This document shows, in pieces, positions 1-5,936 of a DNA stretch of 6,858 nucleotides. The notes below the pieces were generated by a model. That model was not told the DNA's origin. It ran no database searches and saw only the letters and a program-made list of their open reading frames with translations. The stretch's first letter is position 1, and every line of letters begins with the position of its first letter. Source of the stretch: DYRB01 sp041307765 (GTDB lineage Bacteria; Pseudomonadota; Gammaproteobacteria; Chromatiales; Chromatiaceae); NCBI GenBank assembly GCA_041307765.1, contig JBFZCW010000212.1, positions 1-6,858 on the forward strand, written 5' to 3'. The position numbers and the translations under genes were made by a program.

Positions 1-1483
1 GCAGGGTCGCCAGCCTCCGGCCCAGGGCCGTGAGTTGGCCCTTCCGGTCCCCCTCCCGATCCAGGGCCCCCAGCTCCTCCAGGGTGCGGTATCCGTCCGC
101 CACCAGGCGCCCGTCGGGCGGGTCGAGAAAGGGGAATGCCTCGATGGCGCCGAACCCCAGGAGCTTCATCTGCAGGATGACCGCCGCCAGGTTGGTGCGG
201 CGGATCTCAGGCTCGGTGAACTCTGCCCGGGCGGCGAAGTTGTCCTCTGTATAGAGCCGGATGCACACCCCCGCCGCGACCCGCCCGCAGCGCCCCTTGC
301 GCTGGTTGGCCGAGGCCTGGGAAACGCGCTCCACCGGCAGGCGCTGTACCTTGCTGCGGTGGCTGTAGCGGGAGATACGGGCGAAGCCCGGATCGACCAC
401 GTAGTGGATGCCAGGCACGGTGAGCGAGGTCTCGGCCACGTTGGTCGCCAGCACGATGCGGCGGGTGCCGTGGGCCTGGAAGATGCGCGCCTGGTCCGCT
501 GGCCCCTGGCGGGCATAGAGCGGCAGGATCTCGGTGGACGGCGGGTGGTGCTTGCGCAGCGTCTCGGCGGTCTCGCGGATCTCCCGCTCGCCGGAGAGGA
601 AGATGAGGACGTCGCCGCGCCCCACCCGGGCCAGTTCGTCCACTGCGTCGGCGATGGCCTGCTGCATCGCGTCGTCGCGCTCGCCGGCGTTCTCGTCCTC
701 GGGCGGGCGGTAGCGCAGCTCCACGGGGTAGGTGCGCCCCGACACCTCGCAGATGGGCGCCCCGCCGAAGTGCCGAGAGAAGCGCTCGGGGTCGATGGTC
801 GCGGAGGTGATGATGACCTTGAGGTCCGGCCGGCGCGGGAGCAGCTCCCGGAGGTAGCCGAGCAGGAAGTCGATGTTGAGGCTGCGCTCGTGGGCCTCGT
901 CCACGATCAGGGTGTCGTACTCCAGCAGCAGCCGGTCCTGCTGGATCTCCGCCAGCAGCATGCCATCGGTCATCAGCTTGATGGCCGTCTCCGGGCGCGA
1001 CCGGTCATGGAAGCGGACCTTGTAACCCACGAGCCCGCCCAACTCGACCTTGAGCTCCTGGGCGACGCGGTTCGCCAGGGTACGGGCGGCGATGCGCCGC
1101 GGCTGGGTGTGGCCGATGCGCCCCGCCACGCCGCGCCCCAGGTCCAGGCAGAGCTTGGGGAGCTGGGTAGACTTCCCTGAGCCCGTCTCCCCGCATAGGA
1201 CCACCACGGGGTGGGCCGCGATCAGAGCCGCGATCTCTTCGCGCCGCTCGCTCACCGGCAGCTCCGGCGGGTAATCCACCGCGGACGGCACCGAGGCCCG
1301 GCGACGTTCCAATACGGCCTGGGATTCGCGCACCGCCTGCCAGAGCTTGATTAGACCCAGGTCGAAGGGCTGGCCCTGGCGCTCACGCGCCCGCAGGCCC
1401 CGCAGGCGCCGGGTTAGTGCGTCCCGGTCGCGCAGCAGGCAGCGGTCGAGCTCGTCCTGGGAGGGAAAGGCTTCGGCGGTCAA
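1..1483 (-). CDS. hrpA: ATP-dependent RNA helicase HrpA, DEAH-box (N-terminal 494 residues; gene runs off the left edge)
   Basis: HrpA is a DEAH/RHA-family RNA helicase of about 1,300 residues in Escherichia coli, where it acts in mRNA processing and ribosome rescue. The fragment holds both RecA-like motor domains. Visible motifs are Walker A GETGSGKST at about residues 98-106, the DEAH box at 195-198, the SAT motif at 227-229, the TNVAETSLTVPGI block from about 347, and motif VI QRKGRCGR at 394-401. The N-terminal LRDRDALTRRLRGL stretch (about 17-30) aligns with the E. coli HrpA N-terminus as I recall it, so little or nothing is missing there. No ATG fits: an in-frame ATG at 1534 is cut off by a TAG at 1493-1495, so TTG at 1483 is the earliest usable start. 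No clear Shine-Dalgarno precedes it, and the next start (GTG, residue 51) would remove conserved sequence. The C-terminal part lies outside the window. The gene sits beyond a terminator and is probably transcribed on its own. Confidence 0.96.
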   Translation of the reverse strand, partial: MTAEAFPSQDELDRCLLRDRDALTRRLRGLRARERQGQPFDLGLIKLWQAVRESQAVLERRRASVPSAVDYPPELPVSERREEIAALIAAHPVVVLCGETGSGKSTQLPKLCLDLGRGVAGRIGHTQPRRIAARTLANRVAQELKVELGGLVGYKVRFHDRSRPETAIKLMTDGMLLAEIQQDRLLLEYDTLIVDEAHERSLNIDFLLGYLRELLPRRPDLKVIITSATIDPERFSRHFGGAPICEVSGRTYPVELRYRPPEDENAGERDDAMQQAIADAVDELARVGRGDVLIFLSGEREIRETAETLRKHHPPSTEILPLYARQGPADQARIFQAHGTRRIVLATNVAETSLTVPGIHYVVDPGFARISRYSHRSKVQRLPVERVSQASANQRKGRCGRVAAGVCIRLYTEDNFAARAEFTEPEIRRTNLAAVILQMKLLGFGAIEAFPFLDPPDGRLVADGYRTLEELGALDREGDRKGQLTALGRRLATL

Positions 1484-1665
1484 GGAGTCAGGCTAGGAGC
1501 GGCGGTCAGATCGGGTGCCATGGTCAGCAGGCATTCTAGCCCCGGAACGGGGACCTACGGTCTACGCGCGCACCCCTGTGGTCGGAAATGAGTCCGAACG
1601 GGCCTGGCAGGGAGTCCCTGGCCCCGCTGTCGGGCCGACTCCCGACCCACAGCCAAGGCACAAAG
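1484..1665 (-). other. hrpA upstream region with short leader ORFs and small hairpins
   Basis: I see no convincing gene here. Two very short minus-strand ORFs precede hrpA. One starts at ATG 1534 in the hrpA frame and stops at TAG 1493-1495. The other starts at ATG 1521 in another frame (13 codons, MAPDLTAAPSLTP) and its TGA (1480-1482) overlaps the TTG start of hrpA. A TAGAAT hexamer (minus strand, 1533-1538) could be a -10 box, but no good -35 lies 16-18 bases upstream. Short perfect inverted repeats occur at 1540-1552 (CCCCG/CGGGG), 1582-1597 (TCGGA/TCCGA), 1608-1620 (CAGGGA/TCCCTG) and 1629-1646 (GTCGGG/CCCGAC). The region presumably holds the hrpA promoter and 5' leader, but the promoter cannot be fixed by eye. 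Confidence 0.4.
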
Positions 1666-1709
1666 AGCAGAAAACAAAGGGCCACCCCCGCCCACGGCGG
1701 GGGTGGCCC
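1666..1709 (-). terminator. Rho-independent terminator of the repeat-protein gene
   Basis: A perfect 14-bp GC-rich inverted repeat (arms 1679-1692 and 1696-1709, three-base loop) lies 27 bases past the stop codon at 1736. Read on the minus strand, it is followed directly by the T-rich tail CCTTTGTTTTCTG. Stem, loop and T tract have the standard geometry for an intrinsic terminator. It separates the repeat-protein transcript from hrpA. Confidence 0.9.
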
Positions 1710-1735
1710 CAGGAGCGGTCGCAGCCGCCTGACCC

Positions 1736-2566
1736 TTAGTTCGCAGCCGGGGCTGGAGCGGTCGGGGCGGCGGGCGCGGCAGCCGCCGGAGCCGGGGTGG
1801 CCTCCGCGGGGGTAGCAGGCTGAACAGCGGCCGGTGCGACCGGGGCCTCGACCGGGCCTAGCCACATTGGCTGCGGGCCATAGCGGCGGGCGTTGACCCG
1901 CTGGGCCAGACCCTGGCGGCGGGCCTCACGCTGGGTCATGGCCTGGTCGTGACGGGCCTTGGCCTCTTGCATGCGTTGGGCGCGATAGGCTTCCAGCTCC
2001 TTGCCACGATGGCCGAGGACCGGCGGGACCGGCGGCAGGCTGCGCTCGAAGCCGGCGGGCATCTCCGGCATCTCGGGCATGGCCGGCATGTCACCGAACT
2101 TGGGGGCCTCAGGCATGGCGGGGAAGTCCGGCATCTGAGGCATCTCGCCGAAGCGCGGCCGCTCCGGCATGGCGGGGAAGTCCGGCATCTGGGGCATCTC
2201 GCCGAAGCGCGGCCGCTCCGGCATGGCCGGGAAGTCGGGCATCTGCGGCATCTCGCCGAACTGCGGGCGCTCCGGCATGGCCGGGAAGTCGCGCATCGGA
2301 CGGCCCTGGCCGTAGAAAGGATCCATCGGGGCATAGCCCGGGCCCTGGGTGCCCTGTGCCTTCGTCATCGCCTCCATCGCCTTCGCGCGTTGCTCGGCCA
2401 TGGCCTGGAACTGGGCCTGGTACTGCTTGGCGGCGGCTTGTTGCTGCTCGGCCATAGCCTTCTGCTGCTCTTCAGTGAGGCAGGGGGCACCGCCCCAATA
2501 GGCGCTGGCGGAGGCGCTGGCGATGGCGAGGGCAACGACGGACGCGGCTTGTACGAGCTTGTTCAT
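1736..2566 (-). CDS. Secreted Met/Pro-rich tandem-repeat protein, possibly sulfur-globule-like
   Basis: The start is ATG 2566, preceded by AGGTG six bases upstream; a GTG three codons earlier is less likely. The product is 276 residues. Residues 1-22 form a classic Sec signal peptide (MNKL, hydrophobic Ala/Val core, ASASA cleavage), so the mature protein begins YWGG and is exported. The order is then: a Gln/Ala/Met-rich segment, likely helical (about 30-69); four 18-residue repeats of the type MPDFPAMPERPRFGEMPQ (91-162) with a short MPEMPEMP tail; a charged, likely helical stretch (about 188-228); and an Ala/Pro-rich C-terminus (238-276). The mature part has a single Cys, near residue 29. 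No enzyme motif is seen. Signal peptide, aromatic-Gly mature start, low-complexity core and Ala/Pro tail recall structural envelope proteins of sulfur globules in purple sulfur bacteria, but the Gly/Tyr-rich core typical of those is absent. The function is inferred and uncertain. A terminator follows. Confidence 0.85.
   Translation of the reverse strand: MNKLVQAASVVALAIASASASAYWGGAPCLTEEQQKAMAEQQQAAAKQYQAQFQAMAEQRAKAMEAMTKAQGTQGPGYAPMDPFYGQGRPMRDFPAMPERPQFGEMPQMPDFPAMPERPRFGEMPQMPDFPAMPERPRFGEMPQMPDFPAMPEAPKFGDMPAMPEMPEMPAGFERSLPPVPPVLGHRGKELEAYRAQRMQEAKARHDQAMTQREARRQGLAQRVNARRYGPQPMWLGPVEAPVAPAAVQPATPAEATPAPAAAAPAAPTAPAPAAN
2081..2296 (-). repeat. Four tandem 54-bp coding repeats
   Basis: Four head-to-tail units at 2243-2296, 2189-2242, 2135-2188 and 2081-2134 each encode 18 residues of the secreted protein. 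Units 2 and 3 encode identical peptides and differ at 3 of 54 bases, all in third positions of proline codons. The outer units have diverged more (MRDFP start in unit 1; EAPKFGDMPA in unit 4). The array preserves frame exactly. Confidence 0.95.
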
Positions 2567-2678
2567 ATGACACACCTGAGTAAAGTTGAGCGTTAAGGTT
2601 TATTGGGCTTTGGGACGGGTGAGGCGACGCCGGACCTGTGGTATCTATCAGGGAAACCTTTCATGCCTAGGTCCAGCC

Positions 2679-2960
2679 TCATTTCGCCCTGCCACCGTTC
2701 GGTTTCTGGACAGCAGCGAGGGGGTCGTGTGCAAAGGCGAACGGATAACTCCACCCGTAGAGGGCCTGTCCGGGCACATCGCCGGAACGCAGATAGTCGT
2801 TTTCGGTGTAGGCCGAAGCCCCGTCAGCACCCGACGCACCCTGCGGCCGCCCACTGCCGTCGATCCCACGGGTCCACACCAACTGACCCTGCCATGCCAG
2901 CACAACGCCGGCAGCGGCGAAGATCAGTGCGGCGGCGAGTGCCTTGGCGGGTTTGTCCAT
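2679..2960 (-). CDS. Small single-pass membrane or exported protein, function unknown
   Basis: I do not recognise this 93-residue protein. The start ATG 2960 has GAGGA four bases upstream. An in-frame ATG at 3008 would fall only a few bases after the predicted transcription start, so 2960 is preferred. Residues 7-23 form one hydrophobic helix after a short positive N-terminus (MDKPAK), so the protein is either anchored with its C-terminus outside the cytoplasm or has an uncleaved signal. The rest is short and polar: a Gly/Ser/Ala-rich linker (34-50), then a Tyr/Trp-containing part with YTENDYLRSGD and YGWSYPFAF, and a basic Gly-rich end. It is the first gene behind the AT-rich promoter and lies 112 bases upstream of the secreted repeat protein, with no terminator seen between them. 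The two are probably co-transcribed and may work together at the envelope. Arg-rich reading frames on the opposite strand look like non-coding shadows. Confidence 0.6.
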   Translation of the reverse strand: MDKPAKALAAALIFAAAGVVLAWQGQLVWTRGIDGSGRPQGASGADGASAYTENDYLRSGDVPGQALYGWSYPFAFAHDPLAAVQKPNGGRAK

Positions 2961-3023
2961 CGGGTCCTCGCGAGTCGATTCTTGTTCGGTCGGCGGCAGA
3001 GCCGGCACCCCACAACGGCGATC

Positions 3024-3051
3024 AGTATATAAGAAACTACTAAATTAGCAA
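3024..3051 (-). promoter_or_regulatory. Sigma-70-type promoter in an AT-rich island
   Basis: On the minus strand, TTGCTA (3046-3051, 4 of 6 matches to the -35 consensus) and TATACT (3024-3029, 5 of 6 to the -10) are 16 bases apart. A T-run and AATT lie just upstream (about 3051-3060), like an UP element. The predicted transcription start is near 3017, giving a leader of about 57 bases to ATG 2960. The AT content is striking against the GC-rich surroundings. Confidence 0.65.
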
Positions 3052-3072
3052 TTAAAAAAAGCTACCGGACTG

Positions 3073-3089
3073 ACCGCTCGTATAGCGGT
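3073..3089. promoter_or_regulatory. Perfect palindrome upstream of the promoter: operator or hairpin
   Basis: ACCGCT (3073-3078) and AGCGGT (3084-3089) form a perfect 6-bp inverted repeat with a five-base spacer. Its centre lies about 64 bases upstream of the predicted transcription start, a usual position for an activator dimer. A second, overlapping repeat (CTGACC 3070-3075 with GGTCAG 3100-3105) could form an alternative stem. It could instead be a weak terminator stem for the ubiX transcript, but the T-run (3054-3060) is about 12 bases from the stem, too far for a standard one. Confidence 0.35.
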
Positions 3090-3101
3090 TCTGCTGAGAG
3101 G

Positions 3102-3317
3102 TCAGGGTTGCGGGCACTTGGCGAATGGCGCTGCCGGCGCCGGCTCATCCGGGGTCACCTGCGGCTGACGCGGCGGGATGGGCAGCATGGGACTAGGATG
3201 TCGATCTGCGGACGGTAGAACCCAGGGCCAGATTTGGCCGCCGGCGATGGGGACGCCCTGCAAGGCGTACGAGGGCAGTGAGGGCCGGCCCAGGGTTTCG
3301 GCGTCTACTCTCCCCAC
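3102..3317 (-). CDS. Doubtful proline-rich small ORF after ubiX
   Basis: This is a 71-codon frame starting at GTG 3317, inside the last codons of ubiX, and ending at 3102. It is rich in Pro, notably in its second half (PSPMLPIPPRQPQV, then an Ala/Pro stretch), with strongly GC-rich third codon positions in much of it. There is no signal peptide, membrane helix or recognised domain, and no clear ribosome binding site. The overlap with ubiX would allow coupled translation. It could be a real small protein, the remnant of a longer gene, or simply an open frame in GC-rich intergenic DNA. No other gene is seen between ubiX and the AT-rich promoter. Confidence 0.2.
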   Translation of the reverse strand: MGRVDAETLGRPSLPSYALQGVPIAGGQIWPWVLPSADRHPSPMLPIPPRQPQVTPDEPAPAAPFAKCPQP

Positions 3318-3928
3318 CGCCGCCCGATTGGATGGGCGACGCCGAGGTGATCGAGGACGCGGGCCACCATGAAGTCCACGAGGTCGGCGACGCTCTGGGG
3401 ATTGAAGTAAAAGCCCGGGTTGGCGGGCATGATGATGACCCCCGCGCGGGCCAAGCGCAGCATGTTTTCCAGGTGGATGACGGAGAAGGGGGTCTCGCGC
3501 ACCACCAGGATGACCTTACGCCCCTCTTTCAGGGCCACGTCAGCAGCGCGGTCGATGAGGTCCCCGCTCACCCCGGCGGCGATGCTCGCCAGGGTCCCCG
3601 TGGTGCAGGGGCAGACCACCATGGCGTCCGGCGGGTTGGTCCCGCTGGCGACCGGAGCCGTCCATTCCTGGCGCCCGAAGACCCGCAATTGTCCAGGGGC
3701 GGCGGCGAGGCGCTCTGTGAAGAAGCGCTCCATGTCCGCTGGGTTGGCGGGGACTGCGAGCCCCGCCTCCATTTTCAGCACGATCTGTCCGGCCTGGGAG
3801 ACCATCAGGTAGACCCGCGCACCGCACTGGATCAGGCACTCCAAGAGGCGGAGCCCGTACTGGATTCCTGAGGCACCGGTGACGGCCAGGGCGAAGGTCT
3901 TGGGCCAGGTGTGTTCGCAGCCGTTCAT
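3305..3928 (-). CDS. ubiX: UbiX flavin prenyltransferase
   Basis: UbiX joins dimethylallyl phosphate to reduced FMN, giving the prenylated flavin needed by UbiD-type decarboxylases, here presumably in ubiquinone synthesis. It is a cytosolic flavoprotein. The 207-residue length is normal. The flavin-binding TGASG motif is at 17-21, and the conserved block runs through PCTTGTL (107-113), VRETPFS (143-149), HLENM (152-156) and MPANPGFY (167-174). Against Pseudomonas aeruginosa UbiX, recalled from memory, a constant offset of five places the active-site Ser15, Glu49, Lys129, Arg139, Glu140, Tyr169, Arg185 and Trp200 on Ser20, Glu54, Lys134, Arg144, Glu145, Tyr174, Arg190 and Trp205, all conserved. 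The ATG overlaps the mpl stop as ATGA, so translation is likely coupled. No UbiD gene is in the window. Confidence 0.96.
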   Translation of the reverse strand: MNGCEHTWPKTFALAVTGASGIQYGLRLLECLIQCGARVYLMVSQAGQIVLKMEAGLAVPANPADMERFFTERLAAAPGQLRVFGRQEWTAPVASGTNPPDAMVVCPCTTGTLASIAAGVSGDLIDRAADVALKEGRKVILVVRETPFSVIHLENMLRLARAGVIIMPANPGFYFNPQSVADLVDFMVARVLDHLGVAHPIGRRWGE

Positions 3929-5307
3929 GGTGCCGCCGCCAGGCCCGCCGCAGTCCCGGCCTCCAACGCGGCGAGCAGCCGCTGGTGGATCCCCTGAAAG
4001 CCGCCGTTACTCATGACCAATACCTGATCGCCCGGCGCCGCCTCGGCAGCCACCCGTGTCACGATGGGCTCGACCTCGGCGAAGACTGTGGCCTTTCCCC
4101 CCAGGGAGGCAAAGACCGCCGCCGGGTCCCACCCCAGGTCGGGCGGGGCGAAGACGTAGACCCGATCAGCACATGCCAGGGACGCAGCCAGCTCGGCGTT
4201 GTGCACCCCCAGGCGCATGGTGTTGGAACGTGGCTCCAACACTGCCAGGATGCGCCGGTCGCCCACCCGTCGGCGTAGGCCCTCCAGGGTGGTGGCAATG
4301 GCCGTGGGGTGGTGGGCGAAGTCGTCGTAGACCCTCACTCCGGCCACCTCGCCCCGCAGTTCCATACGTCGTTTGACCCCGGCGAAGCGGCCGAGAGCGG
4401 CCATGCTCACCGTTGGGGGGATCCCGGCGTGACGCGCCGCCGCCAGTACCGCCAGTGCGTTGGCCACGTTGTGCCGCCCGGTCTGGCCCCAGGCAACCGC
4501 TCCCAAGTCCTGGTCGCGGTGTAGGACCCGGAAGCACGAGCCGTCGGCCTCGACCAGCTTGGCTGACCAGTCACCCCTCTCACCGAAGGATTCCAGCGGG
4601 GTCCAGGCACCCATAGCCAGTACTCTTCCGGTGGCCGCCTCGCCCTTAGGGTGGACGATAAGCCCCGACCCGGGAACGGTGCGGACCAAATGGTGGAACT
4701 GCCGCTGGATCTGGGCCAGGTCGTCAAAGATGTCCGCGTGGTCGAACTCCAGGTTGTTGATGACCAGGGTCCGCGGCCCGTAGTGGACGAACTTCGAGCG
4801 CTTGTCGAAAAAAGCGGTGTCGTACTCGTCGGCCTCCACCACGAAGAAGGGCGCCGAGCCCAGCCGGGCCGAGACCCCGAAGCCCTGCGGCACCCCGCCG
4901 ATGAGGAAGCCCGGGTCGAGCCCGGCCTGCTCGAGGACCCAGGCCAGCATGCTCGCTGTGGTGGTCTTGCCGTGGGTGCCTGCCACCGCCAGGACCCAGC
5001 GGTCCCGCAATAGGTGCTCGCGCAGCCATTGCGGGCCGGAAACGTAGCGCAGGCCGCGGTCGAGCATGGCCTCAACCACCGGGAGCCCACGCTTCATCGC
5101 GTTGCCCACGACCACCACGTCCGGGGCCGGGTCGAGCTGGTCTGTCCCATAACCCTCCACCAGGTCAATCCCCGCCGCCTCGAGCTGGGTGCTCATGGGT
5201 GGGTAGACATTGGCGTCGGATCCCGTGACCTGGTGGCCCAATGCGCGCGCCAGGAGCGCGATGCCGCCCATGAAGGTCCCGCAAATACCCAGTATGTGCA
5301 GGTGCAT
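3925..5307 (-). CDS. mpl: UDP-N-acetylmuramate:L-Ala-gamma-D-Glu-meso-DAP ligase (murein peptide ligase)
   Basis: Mpl recycles cell wall: in the cytosol it uses ATP to attach the recovered tripeptide L-Ala-gamma-D-Glu-meso-DAP to UDP-MurNAc, returning it to peptidoglycan synthesis. The 460 residues match the usual length. The N-terminal nucleotide-sugar domain starts HILGICGTFMGG (4-15). The central Mur-ligase ATPase domain has the P-loop GTHGKTTT (110-117), the Mpl-type segment EADEYDTAFFDKRSKF (158-173), NNLEFDHADIF (184-194) and GRHNVANALA (277-286). The C-terminal domain has YDDFAHHPTAI (327-337), EPRSNTMRLG (358-367) and MSNGGFQGIH (432-441). EYDTAFFDKRSKF and EPRSNTM mark it as Mpl rather than MurC. 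A G-rich stretch precedes ATG 5307. The gene begins one base after the upstream stop (TGAGATG) and overlaps ubiX by four bases, so the three genes are probably one transcript. Confidence 0.97.
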   Translation of the reverse strand: MHLHILGICGTFMGGIALLARALGHQVTGSDANVYPPMSTQLEAAGIDLVEGYGTDQLDPAPDVVVVGNAMKRGLPVVEAMLDRGLRYVSGPQWLREHLLRDRWVLAVAGTHGKTTTASMLAWVLEQAGLDPGFLIGGVPQGFGVSARLGSAPFFVVEADEYDTAFFDKRSKFVHYGPRTLVINNLEFDHADIFDDLAQIQRQFHHLVRTVPGSGLIVHPKGEAATGRVLAMGAWTPLESFGERGDWSAKLVEADGSCFRVLHRDQDLGAVAWGQTGRHNVANALAVLAAARHAGIPPTVSMAALGRFAGVKRRMELRGEVAGVRVYDDFAHHPTAIATTLEGLRRRVGDRRILAVLEPRSNTMRLGVHNAELAASLACADRVYVFAPPDLGWDPAAVFASLGGKATVFAEVEPIVTRVAAEAAPGDQVLVMSNGGFQGIHQRLLAALEAGTAAGLAAAP

Positions 5308-5308
5308 C

Positions 5309-5884
5309 TCAAGCCCCCGAGAAGAGCGCGCCCAGCAGCGAATAGGCGAGCAGGTTGTAGGCGACGGCGATCAGCGCCCCCTGGACCAAGGGCAGATCCA
5401 GGGTGTGGCGCAGGATGTGTCCCGTGACCACCAGGCTCCAGGCCAGGAGCGCGAGGAACAACATGGCGGCGACGCCGGTTAGCTCCGAGTCGTCCCCGCC
5501 GGATGCCATCCCAAGGGGGGCGAGAACCAGCAGGTTCAGCACGGCGCCGCTGCCCAGCAGGGCCGAGGCCGACTGGGCGAAACGAGGCAGCCGTGCCACC
5601 CACCTGAGCCCGGCGTAAAGCAGCCCGAGGAGCAAGGCGGTGTCCACCAGGGTCTGTACCAAGGCCTCCCACGGGCCCTGGCCAGTGGCCGCGCCGACCA
5701 GTACCCCGACGCCGAGATAGACCAAGACCAGGACCTTCAGCAGCGTCGCCGAAGCCGGAAGATCCTGCGGGGCACGGCGTAACAGGCAAAGCTCGATGAA
5801 GAAGTGGATCAGTGCCTGCAAGGCGGGACCTCGGGGTGAAGGGTCGCTGGTCAGTCCATGACCGGATATGGGCTGATGGGCCAT
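5309..5884 (-). CDS. Uncharacterised five-helix inner-membrane protein
   Basis: The 191-residue product is an integral membrane protein with five likely transmembrane helices, at about 47-66, 75-95, 104-126, 136-156 and 166-188. Before them is a short N-terminal segment with ELCLLRRAPQDLPAS (31-45), which resembles a motif I associate with uncharacterised proteobacterial membrane proteins near mpl; this is recall, not a search. The helix pattern is broadly like Yip1-type proteins, but the family is not assigned. No catalytic motif is evident. ATG 5884 is the first start after an in-frame TAA, though no good Shine-Dalgarno precedes it, so a later start (before about residue 25) is possible. 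The stop is one base from the mpl ATG, suggesting coupled translation. Placement between lnt and mpl hints at an envelope role, by context only. Confidence 0.85.
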   Translation of the reverse strand: MAHQPISGHGLTSDPSPRGPALQALIHFFIELCLLRRAPQDLPASATLLKVLVLVYLGVGVLVGAATGQGPWEALVQTLVDTALLLGLLYAGLRWVARLPRFAQSASALLGSGAVLNLLVLAPLGMASGGDDSELTGVAAMLFLALLAWSLVVTGHILRHTLDLPLVQGALIAVAYNLLAYSLLGALFSGA

Positions 5885-5919
5885 GATAACGGGCGCGGGG
5901 CCCGACCCATAGCCTTACA

Positions 5920-5933
5920 CCCCGTTCCCGGGG
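5920..5933. other. Short hairpin just after lnt
   Basis: CCCCG (5920-5924) and CGGGG (5929-5933) form a perfect 5-bp stem. On the minus strand the loop is GGAA, a GNRA-type tetraloop. It starts only four bases past the lnt stop codon and has no T tract, so it does not look like an intrinsic terminator. It may act as an mRNA-stability element in the gap between lnt and the membrane-protein gene, which otherwise shows no feature. Confidence 0.35.
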
Positions 5934-5936
5934 CAG

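Noticed and set aside
35..1180. Long plus-strand open frame (381 codons) opposite hrpA
   Set aside because: It is antisense to a clear DEAH helicase with all motifs intact. Its composition is typical of a shadow frame in GC-rich DNA and shows no domain.
2081..2296. Regular repeats considered as a CRISPR array or non-coding tandem repeat
   Set aside because: The units are contiguous with no spacers, have exact codon phase and encode a repeated peptide inside a signal-peptide-bearing gene.
1949..2596. Plus-strand open frame opposite the repeat protein, His/Leu/Arg-rich and itself repetitive
   Set aside because: The repetition is only the mirror of the minus-strand repeats. The minus strand has a signal peptide, Shine-Dalgarno and terminator; the plus strand has none.
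2567..2678. Separate promoter for the repeat-protein gene
   Set aside because: Only weak hexamers (for example TAGATA without a matching -35) were found, so co-transcription from the promoter at 3024-3051 is the simpler reading.
2586..3043. Two overlapping plus-strand frames opposite the small membrane protein
   Set aside because: Arg/Pro-rich with no domain or good ribosome binding site. The minus-strand frame has a helix, ribosome binding site and promoter.
3054..3089. Palindrome plus T-run considered as the terminator of ubiX
   Set aside because: About 12 bases separate the stem from the T-run, unlike a standard intrinsic terminator. It is kept only as an alternative reading of the palindrome.
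3278..3871. Plus-strand frame opposite ubiX
   Set aside because: It is antisense to a fully conserved UbiX and has the composition of a shadow frame.
5920..5933. Hairpin after lnt considered as an intrinsic terminator
   Set aside because: The stem is only 5 bp and no T tract follows on the minus strand.
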